Numbered from the stretch's first letter, positions 8,084-18,084 are shown. The stretch is 64,000 bases of DNA from Aquirufa nivalisilvae (GCF_004307455.1 NZ_SEWX01000002.1:62001-126000), one strand, 5' to 3'. Notes: a model not told the origin generated them from the letters alone. Numbers and translations: made by a program.

Positions 8084-9418
8084 ATGTGCGATACTTTTTA
8101 TAGCCCTTCTCATCGGAATGTATATGGGAACTCTATCTTGGCTAAAAATTCTGATCGTGAGCCAAATGAAGCTCAACAAATCGTTCGATTTCCTGCTCAG
8201 AGCCGATTTGAAAAACGAGTGCAGGCAACTTTTATTGCCGTGGATTGCCCAGAACAAGTTCATGAAGTGATTCTTTCTAAACCTTTTCATATGTGGGGAG
8301 CAGAAATGGGAGTCAATGAACATGGAGTGGCCATAGGGAATGAGGCTGTTTTTACCAAAATTAAGTTGGCCCGAAAAAACGATGGTTTGACTGGGATGGA
8401 TCTTTTGCGATTAGCTTTGGAGCAATCGAAAACGGCCAAATTGGCTTTGGAAATGATCCTTGAATACCTCGGGAAATATGGACAAGATGCTTGTGGAGGC
8501 TATCAAGATAAAGGGATGTATTATAGCAATAGCTTTTTGATAGCGGATACCCATTCTGCCTATGTATTAGAAACGGCTGGACCATTTTGGGCATATAAAC
8601 AAATTCAATCATTTCATGCGATTTCCAATTTATTGACCATTGGGACGGATTTTGATCAAATACACCCAGATGCAAAAGTGTTCGCTTATCAAAAATCTTG
8701 GATAAAGGAGGACGTGCCTTTTGACTTTCAAAAGGCTTTTTCTGAACCATTCATGACCTTGATGGGGCGAGGGGCATCTAGAAAACAGCAATGTGAACTT
8801 CATGTACCCTTATCAACTACTAATAAATGGAGCATTCAAGACACTTTCAGGATTTTGAGAAGTCACCGGATCAAAGATAATTTTGAGCCTAGTCGAGGTG
8901 ATATGGGTAACATTTGCTTACATGCGCAAGGGATTTTGACTCCCTCACAAACCACGGGAAGTATGGTGGTGGAGCTGCGAGATGAAGCTAATTCCAGTGT
9001 GTGGCTTACAGGATCATCGGCCCCTTGTTTATCGGTTTTTAAACCTTTTTACTTTGGGACTAATACCTTGAATACGGATATGTTTCCACAGGCTAGTCAG
9101 CGTATTGATCATTCATTTTGGTGGCAATGGGAAAAAATACATCGGAAGGCATTGACGAATTATAAATCCATTCATGCAGTTATTCAGTCATTTCAACAAG
9201 AGAAAGAGAATGAATGGTTAGAAGAAGATCAATTATTGTCAGTAAGTAAGGATGTGAAAAAGAGAGAAGAGTTAAGTCAGAAGTCCATTAAGGAATGCCT
9301 TCAGTTGGTTGAAAAATTGGAACAACAAAAAAAGAATAGCACCTTTAACATAAGGTCGTTAGCATATTCCTTGTATTGGAAATGGCAAAATAGGGTAATG
9401 AAACATGAAAGAAATTAA
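8084..9418 (+). CDS. Secernin-like peptidase/hydrolase, family C69 (N-terminal nucleophile)
   Basis: 444 residues from the ATG at 8084. The product begins MCDTFYSPSHRNVYGNSILA followed by KNSDREPNEAQ, matching the secernin/C69 pattern in which Cys2 becomes the N-terminal nucleophile after Met removal. An in-frame upstream extension of 51 codons from 7931 is rejected because it would bury this cysteine. The Ntn fold family hydrolyses amide bonds (dipeptides, acyl amides). There is no signal peptide, so it is cytoplasmic. Its last 14 nt overlap the start of the flavin amine oxidase, indicating translational coupling. The C-terminal 100 residues are charged and helix-rich (KENEWLEEDQLL onwards). 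Substrate unknown. Confidence 0.85.
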   Translation: MCDTFYSPSHRNVYGNSILAKNSDREPNEAQQIVRFPAQSRFEKRVQATFIAVDCPEQVHEVILSKPFHMWGAEMGVNEHGVAIGNEAVFTKIKLARKNDGLTGMDLLRLALEQSKTAKLALEMILEYLGKYGQDACGGYQDKGMYYSNSFLIADTHSAYVLETAGPFWAYKQIQSFHAISNLLTIGTDFDQIHPDAKVFAYQKSWIKEDVPFDFQKAFSEPFMTLMGRGASRKQQCELHVPLSTTNKWSIQDTFRILRSHRIKDNFEPSRGDMGNICLHAQGILTPSQTTGSMVVELRDEANSSVWLTGSSAPCLSVFKPFYFGTNTLNTDMFPQASQRIDHSFWWQWEKIHRKALTNYKSIHAVIQSFQQEKENEWLEEDQLLSVSKDVKKREELSQKSIKECLQLVEKLEQQKKNSTFNIRSLAYSLYWKWQNRVMKHERN

Positions 9419-10751
9419 AACAGACATTTTGATTGTTGGAGCAGGTTATGCGGGAATTGCCGCGGCAAAAAAAATGCATGCTGCTGGAAAAGATTTCATC
9501 ATCATGGAAGCTAGAGATCGGATAGGAGGTAGAACGCTGACCGAGGATTTAGCGTCAGGAGTGACGGTAGATATGGGTGCAAAGTGGGTTGGACCTACGC
9601 AACATTTGGTTTGGGAATGGATTAAGGAAACCCAAACGGATACATATGATACCTATGACCAAGGAAAGAATCTATTGAAATTTAAAGATAAAATCAGTTC
9701 ATATACGGGTACAATTCCTAAAATCGATCCGATTTCATTGATTGATTTAGGAATTGCAATTAGTAAAATGAATAAGCTTTCAGAGCAAATATCCATTTCA
9801 GATCCTTGGAATCACCCAAGAGCTAAGGAATATGATGCCATGACTTTGGCGACTTGGATGGAGAAACATATTTGGACTGCCAAGGCCAAGCATTTATTTG
9901 AAATTGGAATACAAACCGTTTTTGCGGCAGAAGCTTCGGAAATTTCGCTCCTGTTTGCCTTATTTTATTTTAAATCTGGGGACAACATGGACACCTTGAT
10001 ATCCATTAAAAATGGAGCTCAACAAAGCATACTGAAAGGAGGCACTCAGGGTTTAGTCAAGAAAATAGCAGTCTCGTTTATGGATAAAATTCACTTAAAT
10101 GAACCACTGCTAAAGTTGATCCAAAATGAAGGAGGAGTACTAGCAGAATCCCCTAATTTGAGGATTAGGGCGCAAAAATGTATTCTAGCCATACCTCCTG
10201 TATTGATCAATTCCATCGTATTTGAGCCACCTTTACCTCAACAGAAAGCTCAATTGTATCAACGTATGCCTATGGGGGCAGCCATGAAAGTGTATTTAAT
10301 TTACCCGACACCTTTTTGGAGAGAATTGGGTTTTAGTGGGCAAATTGTAAGTGATGAATACCCATTAAAAGTGACCTTTGATGTGGGACATGCTGATGCA
10401 GATCAAGGTGTATTATTGGTTTTTGTGGAAGGAAATGATGCTCGAAATTTCATCGACTTAGCAGAAGATATTCGTAAGAAAATGATCATCGAACGAGTAG
10501 AGAAAATTTTTGGTCATCAGGCTTCAACGCCCATGCAATACATCGATAAATGTTGGACAGAGGAAGTTTATTCCCGTGGTTGTTATACGGGTTTAATGGG
10601 TCCTAATACCTTAACTCAATTTGGACATCAAATCAGAACGCCCTTTCAGCATGTGCATTTTGCTGGAACTGAAACCGCAGAAAAATGGAGTGGTTATTTA
10701 GATGGGGCTATCTCATCAGGATATCGGGCAGCTTCTGAAGTGTTGAAATAA
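9405..10751 (+). CDS. Flavin monoamine oxidase family protein
   Basis: 448 residues. The Rossmann motif GAGYAG (12-17), E35 and GGRT (41-44) bind FAD. The C-terminal block YSRGCYTG ... FAGTETAEKWSGYLDGA is very close to the eukaryotic MAO-A/B pattern, and C393 is at the place of the cysteine that binds FAD covalently there. The enzyme should oxidise a primary or secondary amine to an imine/aldehyde with H2O2 formation. It has no membrane anchor helix. It overlaps the C69 hydrolase gene by 14 nt, so hydrolase and oxidase are probably made together; one reading is that the hydrolase frees an amine that the oxidase uses, but this is inference. Confidence 0.9.
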   Translation: MKEIKTDILIVGAGYAGIAAAKKMHAAGKDFIIMEARDRIGGRTLTEDLASGVTVDMGAKWVGPTQHLVWEWIKETQTDTYDTYDQGKNLLKFKDKISSYTGTIPKIDPISLIDLGIAISKMNKLSEQISISDPWNHPRAKEYDAMTLATWMEKHIWTAKAKHLFEIGIQTVFAAEASEISLLFALFYFKSGDNMDTLISIKNGAQQSILKGGTQGLVKKIAVSFMDKIHLNEPLLKLIQNEGGVLAESPNLRIRAQKCILAIPPVLINSIVFEPPLPQQKAQLYQRMPMGAAMKVYLIYPTPFWRELGFSGQIVSDEYPLKVTFDVGHADADQGVLLVFVEGNDARNFIDLAEDIRKKMIIERVEKIFGHQASTPMQYIDKCWTEEVYSRGCYTGLMGPNTLTQFGHQIRTPFQHVHFAGTETAEKWSGYLDGAISSGYRAASEVLK

Positions 10752-10777
10752 ATGGCTCAAGAAGCTGCCCAATAATG

Positions 10778-11611
10778 TTATTTTATTCTTTCTTTGAAGA
10801 AAGCTATGGCCATATTCCAAGCTTCTACTGTTGATTTTTTGTCAAAAGCTGGATTAGAAGGATTGGCAAAAGCATGTTCAGCATCAAAGCTTTTTACTTG
10901 TAGTTTTTTGCCAGCAGCTTTCATGTTGTCTTCAAATTCTGCTACCACTTTGGGAGAAATCCATTGTTCTTTACCTGCAAAAAGTCCTAGCACATCCGTA
11001 TTTAAAGCTTTTAATTCATTGATATCTTTTACCGGCATTCCATAATACATCACGCAAGCAACTCCCTGTTTCCCGGCTAATATGGAAGCTTTTAAGGATA
11101 GTCCACCTCCAAAACACCAACCTACGGTAGCAATTTTAGCCTTAGGCCCTACATGTTGAATGGCCCCTTTAATAATGGCTTCTAGTCGGGCTGGATTAGC
11201 TTCTCCCATGTATTTGCCTGCATCTTCTCGAGTAGTAGCTACTTTTCCATCATACATATCAATAGCTAATACATTGACATTGCCTAAGGTGCTGTAAAAA
11301 TGTTCTGCTTCCCTTTTAATGTGGTCATTTAGGCCCCACCATTCTTGAAATACGAACAAGGTATTGGTGGTGGGTTTAGCTGCTTTAATGTAAAAAGCAT
11401 GGGCTTTTTGGCCATCTGGCGTGCTGAATTCAATCATTTCACCTCCAGCTTTGGAGATGTGTACATAGGGTTTTGGTAATTTATGCGAGCGTTGAAAGGC
11501 TTTATTGGAAGCCATTAATTGCATATCATCTTTTTTTAGAAAGCAGCAGGATTGTGCACTTAGTTCTTGAAAACCAGCGAGTAAGGCGAGTAAAATGGCG
11601 ATTTTTTTCAT
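10778..11611 (-). CDS. Exported dienelactone hydrolase family protein
   Basis: 277 residues. MKKIAILLALLAGFQELSAQ is a signal peptide. The alpha/beta-hydrolase nucleophile elbow is GWCFGGG with C166, and the histidine is H247 in DAEHAFANP; E90 in FQEWWGLN corresponds to the DLH regulatory glutamate. At the usual catalytic aspartate place (family GxxD) the sequence reads GKEQWIS, so E215 may replace Asp. Family members hydrolyse dienelactones, but exported homologues act on unknown esters. It is divergent from the ThuA/dehydrogenase chimera at 11701 and convergent with the amine oxidase gene. Confidence 0.87.
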   Translation of the reverse strand: MKKIAILLALLAGFQELSAQSCCFLKKDDMQLMASNKAFQRSHKLPKPYVHISKAGGEMIEFSTPDGQKAHAFYIKAAKPTTNTLFVFQEWWGLNDHIKREAEHFYSTLGNVNVLAIDMYDGKVATTREDAGKYMGEANPARLEAIIKGAIQHVGPKAKIATVGWCFGGGLSLKASILAGKQGVACVMYYGMPVKDINELKALNTDVLGLFAGKEQWISPKVVAEFEDNMKAAGKKLQVKSFDAEHAFANPSNPAFDKKSTVEAWNMAIAFFKERIK

Positions 11612-11700
11612 GGTATTATTTGAATAAAAATTTTGAATAATTTAATCGAAAATGATGCATTTAAATTAACTTTACCTATTCTTTAAGACTGAAATATAAT

Positions 11701-14700
11701 ATGAAACACAAATTCTTCGGCTCTGTCCGAATCATGGCTAGCATCTGTCTTGCCTGCTTATTTTCGTTGTCACTTGTAGCACAAGATAAAAACGTACTCA
11801 AAGGTAAAAAGGTTTTGGTTTTTTCATCAACCAAAGGTTTTCGTCATAGTTCCATTGAACCAGGCAAAGTGGCCTTTTTGAAAATGGCTGCTGAAAAAGG
11901 CTTTTCGGTGGATACTACGGAAAATGCAGCTGCTTTTACCGAAAATAATTTAAAGAAGTACCGTGTCGTGGTATTTTTAAATACGACAGGAAATGTCTTG
12001 AATGATCCACAGCAAAACGCGTTTGAACGTTTTATTCAAGCAGGTGGGGGATATTTAGGAATCCATGCGGCTACCGATACGGAATACGATTGGCCTTGGT
12101 ATGGTAAATTATCTGGAGGTTATTTTGCCTCTCATCCTGGTCGTCCGAATGTACAAGAAGGAAAGATGAATGTAGTTGATGGAAGCCATATTTCTACTTC
12201 ACATATGCCAGCTAGTTTCATTCGTAAGGATGAATTTTATGACATCAAAGAATTTAATAAAGATGTTAAAGTACTAGTAACTGTAGATGAGAAAACTTAC
12301 AAGGATGGTAAAATGGGTGATTTTCACCCGATGGCTTGGTACCATGAATATGATGGTGGCCGTGCATTTTATACCAACTGGGGACATACACATGAAACAT
12401 TTTCAGAAGACCTAGTATTGAAACACATTTGGGGAGGATTGCAGTGGGTGGCTTCTGGGGCTGATATCAATTACAATAAAAAATTACGTACAGGAGTTCT
12501 TCCAGAAGAAAATAGGTTTACTAAGATTACCTTAGATCGTAATTTAGATGAGCCAACTGAATTGGCCGTGACGAATCAAGGGAAAATCTTTTTTGCTGAG
12601 CGTAAAGGTAAATTGAAAATGTACGATCCTAAGAAAGGTAAAACAAAGGTGGTAGCCAACTTGGATGTTTTCAATAAGTTTGAATACGGATTAATGGGGA
12701 TGAATATTGATCCTAATTATGATCAAAATAAGTGGATTTATTTATTTTATTCTCCACAAACAGGTCAACCCGATACAGCACAGCATTTATCTCGTTTTAC
12801 CTACGACGATTTGAAAGATACCTTATTATTGAATACAGAGAAGGTATTGCTACGTGTTCCAGTTAAGCGCACAGGATGTTGTCATACAGGAGGTTCCATT
12901 GCTTGGGATAAAGCAGGAAACTTGTTTTTATCTACAGGTGATGACACCAATCCGTTTGAGTCCAATGGATATGGTCCCATCGATAATCGTCCAGGAAGAG
13001 CTGGTTGGGATGCTCGTTCTACAAGTTCGAACACCAATGATTTAAGAGGAAAGATTATGCGTATTAAGCCTACTGCTGATGGTTCATATACTATTCCTAA
13101 GGGTAATTTGTTCCCAGAGAAAACGCCACATGCCAAAGCGGAGATCTATGTAATGGGTAACCGTAATCCTTACCGCATAGCTGTGGATCAACGTACAGGC
13201 TTTTTGTATTGGGGAGAAGTAGGTCCAGATGCAGGTGAAAATTCGCCTAAATATGGTTCAAGAGGATATGATGAGGTGAATCAAGCACGTGAAGCAGGTT
13301 ATTTTGGCTGGCCTTTATTTGTAGGAAATAATCAAACATACAACCAAAGAGATTTTGTGAAAGACAGTACTTGGGCTAAGTTTAGTGTAGAGGCTCCGAT
13401 CAACAATTCTCCGCACAACACGGGTTTTGCTCATTTGCCTACACCTCAAAAAGCCTTTATTTTCTATCCATACGTGGACTCTCCAGACTTTGGTCCGGTT
13501 ATAGGAAAAGGATCTAGAAATGCCATGGCAGGGCCTGTGTATTATTCTGAAGATTTTCCAGCCAATTCTAAAACTAAGTTCCCTTCATATTATGATGGAA
13601 AATTGTTTGCCTATGATTGGGCTAGAGATATCATTTACACGGTAAGTATGAAGCAAAATGGAGATTTTGATTCCATGGAGCGCTTCCTACCTTCGGTGAA
13701 GTTTTCTCACCCGATTGACATGCAATTTGCCCAAGATGGTACATTCTATGGTTTAGAATATGGTCCAAACTGGTTTGCTCAAAATGAGGAGGCAACTTTA
13801 TACAAAATTGAATATAACGGCGGGAATCGCCCTCCTAAAGTGGAAATTGCGGCAGATAAAAAAGTAGGAGCATCTCCATTGAAGGTGAAATTCTCATCAG
13901 AAGGTACTTTGGATTATGACGGTGATGCTGTTAAATATGCTTGGTCATTTGGTGATGGACAAACTAGTACCTTGGCTAATCCTACCATTACTTACACTAA
14001 ATCAGGTGTATTTAAAGCGGTATTGAAGGTTAAAGATGCAAAAGGTAATGTCAGTTCAGCTGAGACGATCATTAAGGTTGGAAATGAAATTCCAAAAGTG
14101 GATGTGAGTATTGAAGGTAATAAATCATTCTATTGGAATGACAAACCCGTAAAATACCAAGTGAAGGTAGAAGATAAGGAAGATGGTTCTTTAAGCAACA
14201 AGAAAATTGCAGAAGAGGACGTGGTTTTGAATATCAACTACTTACAAGGATTTGATAAAACCTTAATTGAGCAAGGACACCAAAGCAATACTTCTTTCTC
14301 TAATGGAAAGCGTTTGATCGAATTATCTGATTGTAAAACTTGTCATGCTGTTGAGAAGAAGTCCATTGGACCATCTTATACTGAAGTAAGCAAGAAATAC
14401 CGCGCTTCTACAGCTAATATTGATATGTTAGCGAAGAAAGTTATCAGTGGTGGTGGAGGAGTTTGGGGAGAACAAGTAATGGCTGCTCACCCACAAATAA
14501 AATCAGATGACGCTAAAGAAATGGTTCGTTATATCTTAAGTTTATCTGATACCAAGAAAACATCTAAACCATTGAAAGGGGAATATGTGACCAATGATAG
14601 TGGTAAACCAGGTACGTTCTTGTTTGTAGCAAGCTATACAGATAAAGGAGGTTCTAAAGTAGGTTCGGCTACAGGCCAACAAGTGATTACTTTGCGTAAT

Positions 14701-15072
14701 TCACGTGTGGCGGCTGCTTCAGCTGACCAAACTTCTAAAACCATGAAATATAAAATTGATGGGGTTGGCGAGTTATTGGTAGCTACAGCTGATAAAGGTT
14801 ATGCCAATTTTGGTGTGATTGATTTAACAGGAATTAAGTCGATCCAAGTTTCTTCTTTTGTGATGCCAGGTCAAACAGCTGGTGGTAAATTAGAATTGAG
14901 ATCAGGAAGTCCAACTGGTACGCTTTTAGGTTCGATCGATATTAATACGACAGGACAAGCTAGTATGCCAGTGAATGTATCGGGTTCTCAGAACTTATAT
15001 TTTGTCTTCTCTAATCCTAATGCAGGTGATAAACCATTGTATGGATTGAAGGAAATCTATTTTGAGAATTAG
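11701..15072 (+). CDS. Large secreted chimera: ThuA + PQQ-type sugar dehydrogenase + PKD + cytochrome c + CBM-like domain
   Basis: 1123 residues. In order: signal peptide (1 to about 28); ThuA-like domain (about 35-255, VLVFSSTKGFRHSSI); glucose/sorbosone dehydrogenase beta-propeller (about 265-705, with RTGCCHTGGSIAWDKAGNLF and GNRNPYRIAVD); PKD domain (about 715-800, with YAWSFGDGQTS); a linker; a c-type haem domain with CKTCH at 878-882 and likely axial Met in QVMAAHPQ; and a C-terminal carbohydrate-binding-like domain (about 980-1123). The architecture suggests periplasmic or surface oxidation of a sugar with electrons passed to the built-in cytochrome. Such multidomain proteins are known in Bacteroidota and Planctomycetota. 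Haem attachment would need the Ccm system encoded at 37.6-42.2 kb. The substrate is not known. Confidence 0.9.
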   Translation: MKHKFFGSVRIMASICLACLFSLSLVAQDKNVLKGKKVLVFSSTKGFRHSSIEPGKVAFLKMAAEKGFSVDTTENAAAFTENNLKKYRVVVFLNTTGNVLNDPQQNAFERFIQAGGGYLGIHAATDTEYDWPWYGKLSGGYFASHPGRPNVQEGKMNVVDGSHISTSHMPASFIRKDEFYDIKEFNKDVKVLVTVDEKTYKDGKMGDFHPMAWYHEYDGGRAFYTNWGHTHETFSEDLVLKHIWGGLQWVASGADINYNKKLRTGVLPEENRFTKITLDRNLDEPTELAVTNQGKIFFAERKGKLKMYDPKKGKTKVVANLDVFNKFEYGLMGMNIDPNYDQNKWIYLFYSPQTGQPDTAQHLSRFTYDDLKDTLLLNTEKVLLRVPVKRTGCCHTGGSIAWDKAGNLFLSTGDDTNPFESNGYGPIDNRPGRAGWDARSTSSNTNDLRGKIMRIKPTADGSYTIPKGNLFPEKTPHAKAEIYVMGNRNPYRIAVDQRTGFLYWGEVGPDAGENSPKYGSRGYDEVNQAREAGYFGWPLFVGNNQTYNQRDFVKDSTWAKFSVEAPINNSPHNTGFAHLPTPQKAFIFYPYVDSPDFGPVIGKGSRNAMAGPVYYSEDFPANSKTKFPSYYDGKLFAYDWARDIIYTVSMKQNGDFDSMERFLPSVKFSHPIDMQFAQDGTFYGLEYGPNWFAQNEEATLYKIEYNGGNRPPKVEIAADKKVGASPLKVKFSSEGTLDYDGDAVKYAWSFGDGQTSTLANPTITYTKSGVFKAVLKVKDAKGNVSSAETIIKVGNEIPKVDVSIEGNKSFYWNDKPVKYQVKVEDKEDGSLSNKKIAEEDVVLNINYLQGFDKTLIEQGHQSNTSFSNGKRLIELSDCKTCHAVEKKSIGPSYTEVSKKYRASTANIDMLAKKVISGGGGVWGEQVMAAHPQIKSDDAKEMVRYILSLSDTKKTSKPLKGEYVTNDSGKPGTFLFVASYTDKGGSKVGSATGQQVITLRNSRVAAASADQTSKTMKYKIDGVGELLVATADKGYANFGVIDLTGIKSIQVSSFVMPGQTAGGKLELRSGSPTGTLLGSIDINTTGQASMPVNVSGSQNLYFVFSNPNAGDKPLYGLKEIYFEN

Positions 15073-15087
15073 GATAGTATCATCCAT

Positions 15088-15116
15088 AAAAAAGGCTCCG
15101 AAAGGAGCCTTTTTTA
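15088..15116. terminator. Bidirectional intrinsic terminator
   Basis: AAAAAAGGCTCC, loop GAAA, GGAGCCTTTTTT. A GNRA-like loop, a perfect stem and T-runs on both strands make this a strong terminator. It serves the plus-strand dehydrogenase chimera and, on the minus strand, the glyA-tatC-ABC-F-VF530 operon. Confidence 0.9.
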
Positions 15117-15338
15117 TTACCATTTAGTACGAATGTAGAGGTTTTCTACTTTTTGTCGGGCCCAAGGAGTTTTTCTCAAAAAAGTCAATGAAGATTTGAT
15201 GCTTGGATTGATGGCAAAGCAATTAATGCGAATTCTTCGTGCCAGTTCATCCCAGCCATAACGCTCCACCAATTGCTCCATGATGAAGGCTAAGGTTTTG
15301 CCATGCAAAGGGTCATTGGATACTTGTTCTTCGCTCAT
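15117..15338 (-). CDS. VF530 family (DUF2132) small DNA-binding protein
   Basis: 73 residues with the family pattern [18 protein letters not shown], then [31 protein letters not shown]530 proteins are small helical proteins named after a Vibrio fischeri member and annotated as DNA-binding; their physiological role is unsettled. It is the last gene of the glyA-tatC-ABC-F unit, 10 nt after the ABC-F stop, and is directly followed by a strong terminator. Family assignment is firm for such a short protein because the NDPLHG and FLRKTPWAR blocks are distinctive. Confidence 0.88.
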   Translation of the reverse strand: MSEEQVSNDPLHGKTLAFIMEQLVERYGWDELARRIRINCFAINPSIKSSLTFLRKTPWARQKVENLYIRTKW

Positions 15339-15348
15339 TGTGGATGAT

Positions 15349-17208
15349 TTAAGCGCGTTCGGATAATTCCAGCCAACGCATTTCTTTTTCCTCTAAACTA
15401 TTCTTTAATCGCTCAATTTCCGCTGCCCAAGCCGTTAAGTCTTGAAAGTCGTCTGAACCTTTACTTAGGCGCTCAATCAGTGCTTCTTTTTGCCCTTCCA
15501 TCACGGCCATTTCTTTTTCTATTTCTTCCAATTCTTTCGCTTCTTTAAAACTTAGTTTCGCTCCTTTGGAAGCAGGTTTATTTTCTACTGCTACTACAGG
15601 ATTTTTTTTCTCCGCAACAGGTTCTTTTTCTTTATTTTCAAGAGCTATTCGATAATCTGTATAGTTACCATTGAAAAAATTAACTTCACCTTCACCTTCC
15701 ACTAAAATTAGTTGATCGACTAAATTATCCATGAAGTAACGGTCGTGGGAAACGAGTAACAAACAACCTTGGAACTCACTTAAGAAGTCTTCTAATAGCT
15801 GTAAGGTATCTAAATCCAAATCATTGGTAGGCTCATCCAGAATCAAGAAATTCGGATTCTTGACCAATACTTGCATGAGTTGTAGCCTTTTTTTCTCTCC
15901 TCCTGATAGTTTTTCTACGGGAGTATATTGTTGGGCGGTAGGAAATAAAAACTTGCTTAAGAACTGACTAGGTGTCAAAGATTCATTTTTTCCATAAGGA
16001 ATCACTTCGGCAATTTCTGTAATGGTATCAATGACGCGTTGTTCTGGCTTAAATTCAAAAGGTAATTGGGTATAATAGCCAATTACTAGCGTTTCTCCGG
16101 GATCGATTGTGCCCGCATCTGGTTGTTCTAACCCAGTTAATAATTGAAGGAAGGTAGTTTTTCCTGCCCCGTTTTTCCCAACGATACCAATACGATCTTT
16201 TTTCTTGAAGGTATAGGTGAAATCATTGACAATTTTTTTCTCTCCCCAGGCTTTCTTTAAGTGATTGATTTCAATGATTTTATTGCCCAAGCGTGACATC
16301 TGGATGTTTAATTCCAGTTTGCTGTCATCTGTTTTACGATGAGCTACTTCTTCCGTCTCTGCAAAAGCATCAATACGTGATTGGGCTTTGGTACCACGAG
16401 CTTTAGGCTGTCTTCTCATCCACTCTAGTTCCTTGCGATACAAGTTTTTAGCTTTGGAAATGGTACTTGCTTCGGAAGCTTCACGTTCTGCTTTTTTCTC
16501 TAGGAAATAAGCATAATTGCCTTCATAGGTATAGATGGAGCCATTGCTTAACTCCAACATTTTATTACATACTTTATCTAAGAAATATCGATCGTGAGAT
16601 ACCACTAATACCGTGACGTTCGGACCCGAAAGAATGCCTTCTAGCCACTCAATGGTTTCTATATCCAAGTGGTTGGTAGGCTCATCCAGAATCATGATAT
16701 CTGGACTTTCTATCAATAATTTGGCCAAAGAAAGGCGTTTCTTTTGACCACCAGAAAGCGTACTTACTTTTTGGTCTCCGTCGGGAATTCCAAGTCGAGT
16801 AATGATTTGTTTAGCTCTAGCTTCATAATCCCAGGCATTGTTAGCTTCCATGAGCGCAAAAGAATCTTCTAGCTCTTTAGCATCTCCTGAAATCATCGCC
16901 TTTTCATAGGCTTTGATGGCTTGTGCACTGGGGAGATCATCTGAAAAAAGGTAGTTCAGTACCTCCTCATTTTCCTGAAAAATCGGATTTTGAGGAAGAT
17001 ATCCCACACGTATGCCTTTGCGGATAGTTACTTTACCTTCATCTGGGCTTTGGAGACCCATGAGGGTTTCCATGAGGGTAGTTTTACCCGTACCATTTTT
17101 TCCAATGAGGGATACTTTCTCTCCTTTTTGTAGGCCAAAGAACAGGTTTTTAAAGACCCATCTTTCACCCAAATTGCGAGAAATATTTTCCGCGGATAGG
17201 TAATTCAT
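15349..17208 (-). CDS. ABC-F family ATPase, Uup-like
   Basis: 619 residues with two ABC domains and no membrane segments. Domain 1 has Walker [11 protein letters not shown], signature [15 protein letters not shown] and Walker [11 protein letters not shown]; domain 2 has [25 protein letters not shown] and [10 protein letters not shown]. The linker is rich in Arg/Lys and the last 90 residues form a charged coiled coil ([20 protein letters not shown]), as in Uup. ABC-F proteins act on the ribosome; Uup has also been linked to DNA transactions. It sits between tatC (9 nt upstream) and the VF530 gene. The Uup subgroup is assigned from the C-terminal coiled coil. Confidence 0.9.
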   Translation of the reverse strand: MNYLSAENISRNLGERWVFKNLFFGLQKGEKVSLIGKNGTGKTTLMETLMGLQSPDEGKVTIRKGIRVGYLPQNPIFQENEEVLNYLFSDDLPSAQAIKAYEKAMISGDAKELEDSFALMEANNAWDYEARAKQIITRLGIPDGDQKVSTLSGGQKKRLSLAKLLIESPDIMILDEPTNHLDIETIEWLEGILSGPNVTVLVVSHDRYFLDKVCNKMLELSNGSIYTYEGNYAYFLEKKAEREASEASTISKAKNLYRKELEWMRRQPKARGTKAQSRIDAFAETEEVAHRKTDDSKLELNIQMSRLGNKIIEINHLKKAWGEKKIVNDFTYTFKKKDRIGIVGKNGAGKTTFLQLLTGLEQPDAGTIDPGETLVIGYYTQLPFEFKPEQRVIDTITEIAEVIPYGKNESLTPSQFLSKFLFPTAQQYTPVEKLSGGEKKRLQLMQVLVKNPNFLILDEPTNDLDLDTLQLLEDFLSEFQGCLLLVSHDRYFMDNLVDQLILVEGEGEVNFFNGNYTDYRIALENKEKEPVAEKKNPVVAVENKPASKGAKLSFKEAKELEEIEKEMAVMEGQKEALIERLSKGSDDFQDLTAWAAEIERLKNSLEEKEMRWLELSERA

Positions 17209-17217
17209 GTTTGCTAA

Positions 17218-18084
17218 TTAGGAATTCGATTCGAGCGCTTCTTCTCTCATTTTTCTGCGCAATACTCTTCCTGAAACGATGATACTGATTTCATAGAGGC
17301 CAAAGAGAGGGAAGGCCACCAATAATTGAGAAATCACATCGGGGGAAGGGGTGATGATAGCCGCAACTAACAAAATCACGATTAATGCATGTTTTCTGTA
17401 TTCTCTCATGAAAGAAGGCGTTAAAATGCCTACTTGAGAAAGCACAAAAGCAATCATCGGTAATTGGAAAGTAAGGCCGCAAGCCAAAGTCAACATGGAC
17501 AATAAGGAGATGTAGTCGTTAATGTCAAATTGATTTTGGATACTAGGATCTAATTTGAAATTTGCCAAGAAATTGATGGCCATGGGTGCAACCACAAAAT
17601 AGCCAAATGATACCCCAATAAAAAACAAAAGTGAAACCCAGAATACGGCTCCACGAGCTGCTTTTTGTTCTTTTTCTTTCAAGCCTGGACGAATAAATCT
17701 CCAGATTTCATAAAAGGCATAAGGAAAGGCAAATAAAAGACCGACAATGATTGACTGGGTTAATGCCATCATGAACTGACCTGATACTTCTCTACTTTGA
17801 AGGATGAAATCAGCTGCCTGCATACACAAGCTGGTCATTCCGGTTAATTCGGCTAAACGACATAGGACTTGATTGGTGTAGAAATCTACTTTGGTTGGCC
17901 CCATAATGATGATACCAAAGATTTCATTTCTGAAAATCCATGCCATGATGGTGAATATCACAATAGAAGCTAAGGAGCGAATGATGTGCCACCTTAATTC
18001 TTCTAAATGATCCATAAACGACATTTCCGTGCCGTCCTTATCTTCATCCTGGTCCTCGTCGTCCCAATCCTGATCTAATGCCAT
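17218..18084 (-). CDS. tatC: Sec-independent protein translocase subunit TatC
   Basis: 288 residues with six hydrophobic segments and the TatC hallmark MSFMDHLEELRWHIIRS near the N-terminus, plus FRFIRPGLKEKE-like text (IWRFIRPGLKEKEQKA) in the first periplasmic/cytoplasmic loop region. TatC recognises twin-arginine signal peptides and forms the folded-protein export channel with TatA. A very acidic N-terminal extension (DQDWDDEDQDEDKDGTE) precedes the conserved start. No tatA is adjacent, so it must be elsewhere. It is the second gene of the glyA operon with 9-nt gaps to both neighbours. Confidence 0.95.
   Translation of the reverse strand: MALDQDWDDEDQDEDKDGTEMSFMDHLEELRWHIIRSLASIVIFTIMAWIFRNEIFGIIIMGPTKVDFYTNQVLCRLAELTGMTSLCMQAADFILQSREVSGQFMMALTQSIIVGLLFAFPYAFYEIWRFIRPGLKEKEQKAARGAVFWVSLLFFIGVSFGYFVVAPMAINFLANFKLDPSIQNQFDINDYISLLSMLTLACGLTFQLPMIAFVLSQVGILTPSFMREYRKHALIVILLVAAIITPSPDVISQLLVAFPLFGLYEISIIVSGRVLRRKMREEALESNS

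Noticed and set aside
8361-8750. 129-codon open frame antisense to the C69 hydrolase
   Set aside because: It lies wholly within a well-supported gene on the other strand, has no recognisable domain and no promoter of its own.
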